Shown piece after piece: positions 1-6,748 of a stretch of DNA of 24,728 nucleotides. The position numbers were made by a program, and so were the translations under genes. This DNA comes from Acidobacteriota bacterium (GTDB taxonomy: Bacteria; Acidobacteriota; Holophagae; Thermotomaculales; Thermotomaculaceae). The DNA is taken from contig QMQE01000012.1 in the NCBI GenBank assembly GCA_003650445.1, positions 1 through 24,728 of the forward strand, written 5' to 3'. Each line of letters begins with the position of its first letter. Position 1 is the stretch's first letter. The notes below the pieces were generated by a model, which was not told where the DNA came from, did no database searches, and saw nothing but the letters and a program-made list of their open reading frames with translations.

Positions 1-589
1 ACTCCATCCCCTGTGGTACAGCAGACTCCTACCCATCTATTTCTTCTTTACAGCGGTTGGTGCCGGGCTGGGGATGACGGTTGTGGAATCTTATCTCAGC
101 TGGCGGGGGATGGGCCATGAGGCCCCGCTTCCGGTACTTGCAAACCTGGTCCGGGGCATGGTTGTCATTCAGTTGACCTTCTTTGTGGCCATGTTTGAAG
201 GTCTGATTGTGAGCCACAAACTCGGCTATCTCGTGGACGGCTCTTTTGAGTCCGGTATGTGGTGGCTGGAGATGGCGTTATGGGTATTTATTCCCACGAT
301 TATCGCATTTCGGAAGAAGTGGATGCTTACCCGTTTAGGAGTATTTACAGCGGGCTTTTCCGGGGTATTGGGTTTCTTGATGAACCGTCTCAATGTCTCC
401 ATGACTGCTTTTCAGTGGTCGGCAAAGGTCAAATATGTGCCGTCCTGGCAGGAAATGGCGGTGTCCGCATCCTTTGTGGTGGTATCCTTCATCATTTTTG
501 CTTACGGCGTTAAATATTTTGGGCTCTTTCATGAAGAAGACCTGGAGCCGATTGATTCCATAGAAGAATCCGCTGTCAAGGCGGGTTGA
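1..589 (+). CDS. NrfD/PsrC/HybB-family integral membrane subunit (3' part only)
   Basis: The gene runs in from beyond the left edge; the open frame is readable from base 2. The visible 195 or so residues contain the family-typical HPLWYSRLLPIYFFFTAVGAG segment, followed by several hydrophobic helices and a conserved late YVPSWQEMAVSASF stretch leading into the last helix. The acidic C-terminal tail ends in SAVKAG. Family members are the multi-helix quinone-interacting anchors of periplasmic oxidoreductases (polysulfide reductase PsrC, NrfD, hydrogenase HybB, DsrP) and pass electrons between the quinone pool and a partner FeS or cytochrome subunit. The partner genes would lie to the left and are not visible, so the exact complex cannot be named. 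A terminator follows directly, so this is the last gene of its operon. Confidence in the family is high; confidence in the specific complex is low. Confidence 0.85.
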   Translation, partial: LHPLWYSRLLPIYFFFTAVGAGLGMTVVESYLSWRGMGHEAPLPVLANLVRGMVVIQLTFFVAMFEGLIVSHKLGYLVDGSFESGMWWLEMALWVFIPTIIAFRKKWMLTRLGVFTAGFSGVLGFLMNRLNVSMTAFQWSAKVKYVPSWQEMAVSASFVVVSFIIFAYGVKYFGLFHEEDLEPIDSIEESAVKAG

Positions 590-598
590 CGAAGTTGT

Positions 599-626
599 GG
601 GCGCTCCTGAACGGGGCGCCCTTTTT
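599..626 (+). terminator. Rho-independent terminator after the NrfD-like gene
   Basis: A 9-bp stem (GGGCGCTCC 599-607 with GGGGCGCCC 613-621, including one T-G pair) closes a 5-nt loop and is followed by TTTTT (622-626). It lies 10 bp after the NrfD-like stop codon and 15 bp before the next start codon. It should separate the oxidoreductase operon from the two-component genes or limit read-through into them. Confidence 0.85.
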
Positions 627-640
627 GAAGGGGGGTTCTT

Positions 641-2227
641 ATGAACCCATTGCAGAATCTTACATCGATCCGGCTGAAGATTTTCATCATTATTGCGGTT
701 GCCATCACCTTTGCCTTCCTCGCTTTTGACCTTATTATGCTGAAACACCAGCAGAATATTTACATTGAAGACTTGATGTTCAATGCCCATTCTGTTGCGG
801 ACACCATTTTGAAGTCTCTTGAGCAGGATATGATGGCAGACAATACAACCAGTATCAACAAAACTCTGGTTGCAATCGGGAAACAGGAAATTATCAAGGA
901 ATTGAGAATTTACAACCACAAGGGCGAGGTTCGATCGTCCATGGTCCCGGATGAAGTCGGTGAAGCCCAATTTTCACAGAAGGACTCCCGCCAATGCAGC
1001 ATCTGCCATAAAGACAGAAACAAGCGAAACATGATCAGGGGAATGCTGACCTACAATGTGGATTCAAAAGATACCTGTATCATGTATGTAATTGTTCCGA
1101 TTCAAAATCAAGCCCGGTGTTCCAGTGCTGCCTGCCATGCCCACAGCCCGTCGCAGAAAATATTGGGATTTTTGAATATGGGGGTATGTCGGCTGCGTCT
1201 GCAGGCCTCCATTCATAAGAGTCAGGTTCAGATTCTTCTGGTTTCCCTTCTTTTCATTCTACTTCTACCCGCACTCATTATGCTTTTTCTGAAGAAGCAC
1301 GTATCACAGCCCTTACGTCAGCTACTTATGAGTACCCGCCAGATTACCAAGGGGGATCTGGACTGTAGGGTAGATATCGTCAGCCGGGATGAAGTTGGCC
1401 AGCTGGCACTCTCTTTCAACAAGATGCTGGAGCGCCTCGTTGCGTTCAAGACAGAGATTGAGGGATGGAATGAGGAGCTGGAAGAGCGGGTGACGCAGAA
1501 AACCATGCAGTTAAAAGAGGCCCAGAAGCAGATCATTCAGTCCGAGAAGATGTCTTCGCTGGGTCGCCTTGCTGCAGTGATTGCCCACGAAATCAACAAC
1601 CCGATATCCGGTTTAATCGTATTTATCAGCTTGTTACAGAAGACAATGGATAAAGAAGATTTGACTGAAGAAGACAGAGTGAAGATTGTTAAACGCCTGG
1701 GTATCATGGAGAGTGAGGCTAAACGCTGTGGCCACATTGTTTCCGAACTTCTTTCATTTTCCAGGGCAGAACACAAAATGGTGGATTGCAATATTGCAGA
1801 AATTATTGAACGTTCAGTTTCTATTCTGAAGTTCAAAACAAAGGACAAAAAGATCAAGCTGAATCTTGAAATTGAACCGGACATCCCGGTAATCCGTTGT
1901 GATCCCGGAAAAGTACAGCAGGTGATTATGAATCTGGTTCAAAATGCAATGGATGCGCTCCCCGAGAGTGGGGAAATCGATATTTCTGCACACTACCTTG
2001 CGGAACAGGAACAGCTGAAGCTGGTTGTCCATGATAATGGAATCGGGATTCCTGAGGAATTTCTTCCCCACATCTTTGAGCCGTTTTATTCTTCAAAGGA
2101 TAATGGCCAGAGCGTGGGGATCGGGCTGTTTGTGGTCTACGGTGTCATTCACCAGCACAATGGCATTATTGATGTGCAAAGTGCCGAGGGGGAGGGGACA
2201 ACCTTTACTATTTTTCTCCCGGCGTAA
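641..2227 (+). CDS. Sensor histidine kinase with two periplasmic c-type haem-attachment motifs
   Basis: 528 aa. The layout is a short cytoplasmic start, TM1 (about 13-34), a periplasmic sensor region (about 35-190), TM2 (about 195-218), HAMP (about 219-272), a coiled coil, HisKA with phospho-acceptor His316 in AHEINNP, and HATPase with the N box (NLVQNAMDAL), G1 (DNGIGIPEE), F box (FEPFYSSK) and G2 (GIGLFVVYG). The periplasmic region has a standard haem motif C119-S-I-C122-H123 and an expanded one, C160-S-S-A-A-C165-H166 (CX4CH), so one or two covalently bound haems are plausible. Periplasmic haem kinases are known to sense redox state or small ligands in cytochrome-rich bacteria; which signal applies here is inference. 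The ATG at 641 has a strong AAGGGGGG ribosome site. The regulator gene follows after 94 bp and is almost certainly its partner. Confidence 0.93.
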   Translation: MNPLQNLTSIRLKIFIIIAVAITFAFLAFDLIMLKHQQNIYIEDLMFNAHSVADTILKSLEQDMMADNTTSINKTLVAIGKQEIIKELRIYNHKGEVRSSMVPDEVGEAQFSQKDSRQCSICHKDRNKRNMIRGMLTYNVDSKDTCIMYVIVPIQNQARCSSAACHAHSPSQKILGFLNMGVCRLRLQASIHKSQVQILLVSLLFILLLPALIMLFLKKHVSQPLRQLLMSTRQITKGDLDCRVDIVSRDEVGQLALSFNKMLERLVAFKTEIEGWNEELEERVTQKTMQLKEAQKQIIQSEKMSSLGRLAAVIAHEINNPISGLIVFISLLQKTMDKEDLTEEDRVKIVKRLGIMESEAKRCGHIVSELLSFSRAEHKMVDCNIAEIIERSVSILKFKTKDKKIKLNLEIEPDIPVIRCDPGKVQQVIMNLVQNAMDALPESGEIDISAHYLAEQEQLKLVVHDNGIGIPEEFLPHIFEPFYSSKDNGQSVGIGLFVVYGVIHQHNGIIDVQSAEGEGTTFTIFLPA

Positions 2228-2321
2228 AAGCCTGACAGGGCAGAGTGTTAAAATATGATAAACTTTCTTTCAGAACAGTGTTTTGAGAACCTGCGCATAT
2301 TTTCTGAGAATGGAGGCCTGA

Positions 2322-3668
2322 ATGAATGACAGTGTAAGAATATTGATTGTAGATGATGAGCTGATTGTCCGGGAATCCATGCAGGGATGGCTGGAGGAAG
2401 ACGGTTATCATGTGGAAGTGGCGGAAACGGCAGAAGTGGCATTGGGCATGATTGGGGAGAAGGAATTTGACATTGCCTTTCTGGACATAAAAATGCCTGG
2501 GATTGACGGTATTGAGTTGCTGAAACGCCTGAAAGACCAATATGTGACAATTGATGTAGTAATGATGACGGCCTATGCCTCGGTGGACAATGCAGTGGAG
2601 GCCATGAAAATCGGTGCCTATGACTACCTGACCAAGCCCTTTGATCCGGATTATGTCTCCATGATGGTAAGGAAAATCATGGCAAGGCGCCAGCTGGAAC
2701 AGGAGAATGTCCGGCTGAAAGAAAACATTGAAACAGCCTTGAAGCATGTCCACATTATTGGGGAAAGCTCGGCGATTCAGGCGATTTTGAAACAGGTGGA
2801 GGAAGTGGCATCCTCTGACACCTCTGTTCTCATCAGTGGAGAAAGCGGAACCGGTAAAGAAATGGTGGCGCGGGCCATTCACTATGCCAGTCCCAGGCGT
2901 TTTGAGCCGCTGGTGGTGGTCAGCTGCGGTGCACTGCCGGAAGGGCTTGTGGAAAGCGAGCTGTTCGGATATGAGAGAGGCGCGTTTACAGGGGCATTCT
3001 ACAAGAAAAAGGGGAAATTTGAGGCTGCCAACGGCGGGACCCTCTTCCTCGACGAAATCGGGGAGCTTAATGCCAAGATGCAGGTGGATTTGCTCCGGGT
3101 CCTCCAGGAAAGGGAAATTACCCGGATTGGCAGTAACAAGAGCATCAAAGTTGATTTCCGGGTCCTTGCTGCATCAAACCGGAACCTCAAGGAAATGGTA
3201 AGTGAAGGCACGTTCCGGGAAGACCTGTTTTATCGTCTGAACGTGTTTAATATCCACGTGCCCCCCCTTCGGGAACGGGTGGAAGATGTTCCACTTCTCG
3301 TGGAACATTTCATTTCCACACTTCGCAGGCAAACCGGTAAACAGGTGGAAGGGATAACGGCACAAGCCCTGAACAAGCTGAAACAGCATGGTTGGCCCGG
3401 TAATGTCAGGGAGTTGCAAAATGCAGTGGAACGTGCCTTTGTGACGGCAAAGGGTAAGCTGATTACCACAGATGAACTGGCTTTTCTAACACCTGAAAAA
3501 ATTCCGGTTATGACATCACCTTCCCTTTCCCTTGCTGATATTGAGAAAATGCATATCGAAAACGTACTGAAGGAATGCGATTACAATATTTCAATGGGGG
3601 CAAAGGTTCTGGGTATTGACCGGACCACCCTCTACAACAAGATGAAGAAGTATGGCATCGAAAAGTGA
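2322..3668 (+). CDS. NtrC-family sigma-54-dependent response regulator
   Basis: 448 aa, a complete three-domain activator. The receiver domain (about 1-120) has the acidic pocket DD11-12, phospho-acceptor Asp55 in FLDIKMPG and Lys105 in TKPF. The AAA+ domain has Walker A GESGTGKE (173-180), the sigma-54 contact loop GAFTGA (220-225) and Walker B LFLDEIGE (241-248). A Fis-type helix-turn-helix ends the protein (about 405-448, with GAKVLGIDRTTLYNKMKKYG). Such proteins hydrolyse ATP to open promoters held by sigma-54 RNA polymerase. The start at 2322 is set by GGAGG five bases upstream. The haem-motif kinase lies directly upstream, so this is a cognate pair. The only convincing sigma-54 promoter in the window is at 6432-6449 on the minus strand, a candidate target. 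Confidence 0.95.
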   Translation: MNDSVRILIVDDELIVRESMQGWLEEDGYHVEVAETAEVALGMIGEKEFDIAFLDIKMPGIDGIELLKRLKDQYVTIDVVMMTAYASVDNAVEAMKIGAYDYLTKPFDPDYVSMMVRKIMARRQLEQENVRLKENIETALKHVHIIGESSAIQAILKQVEEVASSDTSVLISGESGTGKEMVARAIHYASPRRFEPLVVVSCGALPEGLVESELFGYERGAFTGAFYKKKGKFEAANGGTLFLDEIGELNAKMQVDLLRVLQEREITRIGSNKSIKVDFRVLAASNRNLKEMVSEGTFREDLFYRLNVFNIHVPPLRERVEDVPLLVEHFISTLRRQTGKQVEGITAQALNKLKQHGWPGNVRELQNAVERAFVTAKGKLITTDELAFLTPEKIPVMTSPSLSLADIEKMHIENVLKECDYNISMGAKVLGIDRTTLYNKMKKYGIEK

Positions 3669-4197
3669 AGAGAAGATTATTCTCGCGCCGATTCACTTTC
3701 CAAAAGATATTCTGAGCAAATTCATCTTCGAAACGCTGGAAAATATCTTCAGGCGCCCCGTCTATATTGCTTCTCCGAAACTGGACCTGCATCCATTCTT
3801 TGACCCGACCCGGCACCAGTATCAGTCCACTGCTATTCTCAAGCATTTTATCAAGACGACACCTAAGGGAGGGAGCAAAATCTGTGTTCTTGTTGAAGAA
3901 GATCTATATATTCCGGTCCTGACCTTTGTATTCGGTGAGGCCCACATGCACGGGCAGTTCGCCATTGTTTCCTCCCATCGATTGAAGGAACAGTTTTACA
4001 TGCGGGAAGAAAATATGAAATTGCTGGAACAGCGCCTGCTGAAGGAAATTGTCCATGAGCTGGGCCATACTTTCGGCCTGATTCACTGTATGGATGACCG
4101 TTGTGTCATGCACAATTCCTATTCGGTTGAAGATACTGACCAGAAGGACATTTACCCATGTGAAGTCTGTTTCGCCAAGCTGGACGAGGTTTTCTGA
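3652..4197 (+). CDS. amzA: Archaemetzincin-like zinc metalloprotease
   Basis: 181 aa. It carries the archaemetzincin signature HELGHTFGLIHC: zinc ligands His135, His139 and His145 with catalytic Glu136, followed by C146-X4-C151, Met153 (the Met-turn) and C170-X2-C173. The four cysteines are those that bind a second structural zinc in this family. No signal peptide is visible, so it is probably cytoplasmic. Substrates of bacterial members are poorly known. The ATG at 3652 lies inside the regulator gene, overlapping its last 17 bases in another frame; no other early start exists, so expression is probably coupled to the regulator. Linkage to a haem-kinase/NtrC system is unexpected, and its job there is not evident from sequence. 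It could serve in turnover of a regulated protein, but that is speculation. Confidence 0.9.
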   Translation: MASKSEEKIILAPIHFPKDILSKFIFETLENIFRRPVYIASPKLDLHPFFDPTRHQYQSTAILKHFIKTTPKGGSKICVLVEEDLYIPVLTFVFGEAHMHGQFAIVSSHRLKEQFYMREENMKLLEQRLLKEIVHELGHTFGLIHCMDDRCVMHNSYSVEDTDQKDIYPCEVCFAKLDEVF

Positions 4198-4298
4198 TCA
4201 TTCATGGCCTGGCAAATGTCTAAGTAATTATTCCAAACCCACCTTCTTTTCCTTGTCACCTTTTATCCACCGGGCCAATCCTTGGGATGATTCTGTGT

Positions 4299-5336
4299 TT
4301 ATCTGTTTTCCGGCCGGTTGACCGGCATGTCGGCCGGGTCGGCTTTGTCGAACCAGTCGAAGTAATGTTTTGTACTTGCAATCCCCTGTTTGAACAGAGC
4401 TTTTTTCTTTTCGTTGCTGATGTCAAAATCAGTGGTTTCGACGCCAAGGGTGTCAATATAAACGGTGCGGTGCCAGTCATCACTGTGAATATGTTGATTG
4501 GATTGCACGTTGAGAACAGCATGGATCAATGATTTTCCATAATCAAAAAAGTCATCGATTTTGTGATGGGGCGGTTCAGCGCTGTCCCTGAACATGGCAA
4601 TCTCTTCCCGCGTATCCAGGCGGAAACCCAGGGTTTCCCTGTTGTAAACATAGGGGCTGCTGTTGTCGGGGCGTTGGACATTTACCTTGTTGTAATAATC
4701 GGTTTCCCGGGCGTGAGAGTTTCTGTTCTTTTCATCAATGTATTTTTCCCGGTCGAAGAGTTTGACCGGATAGTTATTAAAGACACCGCCATCCACAAAT
4801 ACATCGCCTCTGAAATTTCTCACTGCCGTAAAAAAGAGAGGGATGGACATTGAGATTCTTGCGGCATCTGCCACAGGCATCCTGGGGGTGTGTTCCACTG
4901 AAAAGACCTCGGAAAAGCCGGTGGAGAGATTTGTCCCTACAAGATAGAGGGCAGGGAAATCATGCTGGGCGAAATCGTTGAAAGTGGAATGAGGATTTCC
5001 GGTTTTCTTTTCAATAAGTTGTCCCATCCATTTGCGAAAGAAATCCCCCTTGTACCAGCCGAACTTTGTAAGGAGGCGGTCGGTATCTCTGATTATTCCC
5101 CAGGAAGAGTCCATAAAATTGTGAAAATCCAGGCCAGTGAGAATTTCCTGCATTTCATCCAGTGTATATTCAAGTGCCAGCAGTACTGCATTGATGGCGC
5201 CGGCGGAAGTCCCGCCAATTCTACGAATCTGCTTCAGAATGTTTTTCTCGTCCAGTACCTGCAGTGCGCCGAGGTAGGCGATGCCTTTTACACCACCACC
5301 TTCAAATACCAGGTTTTGAAATGGATAGGATGTCAT
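4299..5336 (-). CDS. Patatin-like phospholipase
   Basis: 345 aa. The N-terminal patatin fold is clear: oxyanion-hole motif GGGVKG (13-18), nucleophile Ser44 in GGTSAG, and Asp182 in DGG completing the Ser-Asp dyad. Members hydrolyse acyl esters of membrane lipids. There is no signal peptide or transmembrane segment, so a cytosolic or peripheral membrane enzyme is expected. The C-terminal third (from about residue 200) is charged and not recognised as a separate domain. The ATG has a GGGGGG ribosome site eight bases upstream. It lies 50 bp downstream of the MscS gene on the same strand, so the two probably share a transcript, linking envelope tension and membrane-lipid handling (inference). 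Its last codons cover a GC-rich inverted repeat at 4310-4337. Confidence 0.9.
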   Translation of the reverse strand: MTSYPFQNLVFEGGGVKGIAYLGALQVLDEKNILKQIRRIGGTSAGAINAVLLALEYTLDEMQEILTGLDFHNFMDSSWGIIRDTDRLLTKFGWYKGDFFRKWMGQLIEKKTGNPHSTFNDFAQHDFPALYLVGTNLSTGFSEVFSVEHTPRMPVADAARISMSIPLFFTAVRNFRGDVFVDGGVFNNYPVKLFDREKYIDEKNRNSHARETDYYNKVNVQRPDNSSPYVYNRETLGFRLDTREEIAMFRDSAEPPHHKIDDFFDYGKSLIHAVLNVQSNQHIHSDDWHRTVYIDTLGVETTDFDISNEKKKALFKQGIASTKHYFDWFDKADPADMPVNRPENR

Positions 5337-5386
5337 AGATGATTCCCCCCTATTATTGGAGAAAAGTTAATCCTGCCGGTTCTGAA

Positions 5387-6202
5387 CTATGCCTGAAAGA
5401 CATGAACGTCTGTCTGCGGAAAGGGGATGCTGATTCCTTCCGCGTCAAAGGTCAGTTTCACCTTCTCCTGAATGTCAAAGAAAAGACCCCAGTAATCTTC
5501 CGGTCTGCACCATGCACGCACGGTAAAATTAACTGAACTGTCTCCCAATTCCGCCACCGCCACCAATGGTTTTGGGTCTTTTAGCGTGCGTGTGTCGTTC
5601 GCGATAATGCCGGATAGGATTTTCTTGGCTTTCTTCAAGTCATCATTGTACCCGATACCGAATGTCCAGTCCACCCGCCGGACAGATTCGGCAAAGTGGT
5701 TTACAATGTTTCCATTGGAGAGGTTTCCATTGGGGATTACAACCTGTTTGTTGTCCAGTGTATTGAGAATAGTACTGAAAACCTGGATTTGCCGAACAGT
5801 ACCGGTCTGCCCCTGCGCTTCGATAAAATCTCCTACCTTGAATGGCTTGAACAGGAGAATCAGGATGCCTCCGGCAAAGTTTGCGAGAGAGCCCTGCAAG
5901 GCAAGTCCCACAGCGAAGCTGGCTGCTCCAATCAGAGCGACAAAAGATGTAGTTTGAATTCCCACCATGGATGCCACACTGATGAGGAGCAGGACTTTCA
6001 GCAGGATACTGATACCACTCTTGAGAAAATGGTGGAGGGATTCATCAACATTACTCTTTCGGAGCCCTTTCTCCAGCAGTCGGACAAGGGTACGAATAAT
6101 CCAGAGGCCCATGAGTAATGTGAGAATGGCGAGGAGCAATTTCGGGGCATATTTACCCATCATTTCAATAATCTTATCTTTGTACACCATGAGATTGTTC
6201 AA
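5387..6202 (-). CDS. mscS: Small-conductance mechanosensitive channel, MscS family
   Basis: 271 aa, close to the usual length of minimal MscS proteins. There are three N-terminal helices (about 20-45, 62-85, 88-115); the pore helix has the typical Gly/Ala pattern (GAASFAVGLALQGSLANFAGG), followed by the beta domain with FKVGDFIEAQGQTGTV and a C-terminal alpha/beta region. It opens on high membrane tension to release solutes in hypo-osmotic shock. The start is TTG at 6202: GGAGG lies six bases upstream, while the next ATG (6190) is too far from any ribosome site. A candidate sigma-70 promoter is at 6246-6274. The terminator of the small RNA candidate lies on the same strand just upstream, so a terminated-leader arrangement is also conceivable. 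The patatin gene follows after 50 bp. Confidence 0.93.
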   Translation of the reverse strand: MNNLMVYKDKIIEMMGKYAPKLLLAILTLLMGLWIIRTLVRLLEKGLRKSNVDESLHHFLKSGISILLKVLLLISVASMVGIQTTSFVALIGAASFAVGLALQGSLANFAGGILILLFKPFKVGDFIEAQGQTGTVRQIQVFSTILNTLDNKQVVIPNGNLSNGNIVNHFAESVRRVDWTFGIGYNDDLKKAKKILSGIIANDTRTLKDPKPLVAVAELGDSSVNFTVRAWCRPEDYWGLFFDIQEKVKLTFDAEGISIPFPQTDVHVFQA

Positions 6203-6245
6203 TTGATACCTCCGTAATGAGTTATCTTAACACTTGTCTATTATC

Positions 6246-6274
6246 ATCATAAATGGCGGTTGGTAAAAAAGCAA
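6246..6274 (-). promoter_or_regulatory. Candidate sigma-70 promoter for mscS
   Basis: On the minus strand TTGCTT (6274-6269) and TATGAT (6251-6246) are separated by 17 bases. The -10 matches the consensus at five of six positions; the -35 is weak. It lies downstream of the terminator at 6294-6323, so mscS can be transcribed independently of the structured RNA. Confidence 0.4.
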
Positions 6275-6293
6275 GGCTGAAAAGAAAACAGGC

Positions 6294-6323
6294 AAAAAAG
6301 GACCCCGGGAGGTCGTCCGGGGT
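6294..6323 (-). terminator. Rho-independent terminator of the small RNA candidate
   Basis: On the minus strand ACCCCGG (6323-6317) and CCGGGGT (6308-6302) form a 7-bp stem with an 8-nt loop, followed by CC and T6 (6299-6294). No protein-coding gene lies upstream on this strand before the next divergent gene at 6749, which is the main sign that a non-coding transcript ends here. Confidence 0.8.
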
Positions 6324-6422
6324 AATTTTCCGGTAAATTATGGAGGTCGCCAAACCGGAAATGGAGGGGGCCCGCGAGGGCTTCTGTTGTGGTTTTTCCT
6401 GAAGCGGGCCCTCGCGGACACA
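6294..6422 (-). ncRNA. Candidate structured small RNA (or terminated leader) with three CCUCC segments
   Basis: No protein is supported here. On the minus strand, about 12 bases after the -12 element of a sigma-54 promoter, a predicted ~129-nt transcript folds into three consecutive hairpins. Hairpin 1 pairs 6409-6417 with 6372-6380 (CCGCGAGGG/CCCTCGCGG) plus CTTC/GAAG inside, with a 4-nt bulge and a 16-nt A-rich loop. Hairpin 2 is an 8-bp stem (TTTCCGGT 6361-6354, ACCGGAAA 6334-6327) with a 19-nt loop. Hairpin 3 is the terminator. CCTCC occurs in the linker after hairpin 1, in loop 2 and in loop 3; CGACCTCC is shared by loops 2 and 3. C-rich loops that pair with ribosome sites are known in other bacterial sRNAs (for example S. 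aureus Rsa RNAs, alpha-proteobacterial CCUCCUCCC RNAs). An alternative is an attenuated leader of mscS. I recognise no named RNA family. Confidence 0.6.
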
Positions 6423-6431
6423 ATCTTATAT

Positions 6432-6449
6432 ATGCGAGATGTGTGCCAG
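6432..6449 (-). promoter_or_regulatory. Sigma-54 (-24/-12) promoter
   Basis: The minus-strand sequence CTGGCACACATCTCGCA has the -24 GG (6447-6446) and the -12 GC (6435-6434) separated by exactly 10 bases. Against the consensus YTGGCACGN4TTGCW it departs only at the G after TGGCAC and one T before GC. The predicted start is near 6422, a few bases before hairpin 1. The window also encodes an NtrC-type activator with an intact GAFTGA loop. Confidence 0.7.
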
Positions 6450-6570
6450 AAAATTGGGTGTGTGTAACAGAAAGAAAACAAAGGTTTCGAAAATTTACAT
6501 GGTTTTGAAGATGACCGGAAACGAAGCAGTGGTAGCCAGAAACCGGCCACTTTGGCGTGCCTTCCCCCCC

Positions 6571-6598
6571 GTGATGGGTAATGAGTGATGGGTGACAG
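6571..6598. repeat. Degenerate tandem repeat, two 14-bp units
   Basis: GTGATGGGTAATGA (6571-6584) is followed directly by GTGATGGGTGACAG (6585-6598), identical at 11 of 14 positions. Similar GATAGGTGATAG strings occur after the next gene (7340-7362). They look like intergenic low-complexity repeat debris, with no coding support. Confidence 0.5.
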
Positions 6599-6645
6599 GA
6601 AGGAATGAGTTGCAAGAAACAAGGAATGTCCAACTTCATTCCCCC

Positions 6646-6685
6646 CTCGCACTTCTACATTCACTTTCATTCCCCTGCGTTGAGG
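6646..6685. repeat. Copy 1 of a duplicated intergenic block
   Basis: CTCGCACTTCTACATTCA followed by CTGCGTTGAGG matches the block at 7502-7530 (15/18 and 10/11 identities), except for 11 extra bases here between the two parts. The two copies lie upstream of the small gene at 6749 and of uvrB, bracketing the small gene. Confidence 0.55.
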
Positions 6686-6722
6686 CGCAGGATTTGACGG
6701 AATCAATGTTTGGCACTATATT
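6674..6722 (+). promoter_or_regulatory. Sigma-70 promoter for the RsbRD-like gene, with adjacent palindrome
   Basis: TTGACG (6694-6699) and TATATT (6717-6722) are separated by 17 bases, close to consensus. Two bases upstream of the -35 lies a perfect inverted repeat, CCTGCG (6674-6679), six bases, CGCAGG (6686-6691), a possible regulator site. The start codon at 6749 follows with GGGAGG 6 bases before it. Confidence 0.65.
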
Positions 6723-6748
6723 TTAAGTAGCTTAATCGGGAGGAACAT

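Noticed and set aside
1394..1420. CTGGCACTC inside the kinase gene as a -24 element
   Set aside because: No GC at the correct 10-base spacing, and it lies within coding sequence.
4310..4337. CCGGCCG inverted repeat at the patatin 3' end as a terminator
   Set aside because: No T run follows on the minus strand, and the repeat is inside the coding sequence.
6302..6361. Plus-strand reading of the hairpin region as a CsrB-like RNA with GGA loops
   Set aside because: The loops read GGAGG on the plus strand, but the T-run terminator and sigma-54 promoter are both on the minus strand; no plus-strand promoter or good terminator is visible.
6247..6706. Minus-strand open frames across 6247-6706 as small proteins
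   Set aside because: They span hairpins and degenerate repeats, have no ribosome sites, show low-complexity composition (repeated Thr-His-His/Ser types) and overlap each other in different frames.
6705..6731. TTGGCAC before the RsbRD-like gene as a second sigma-54 promoter
   Set aside because: The required GC at the -12 position is absent (TTTTAA instead), and the same bases belong to a much better TTGACG-N17-TATATT promoter.
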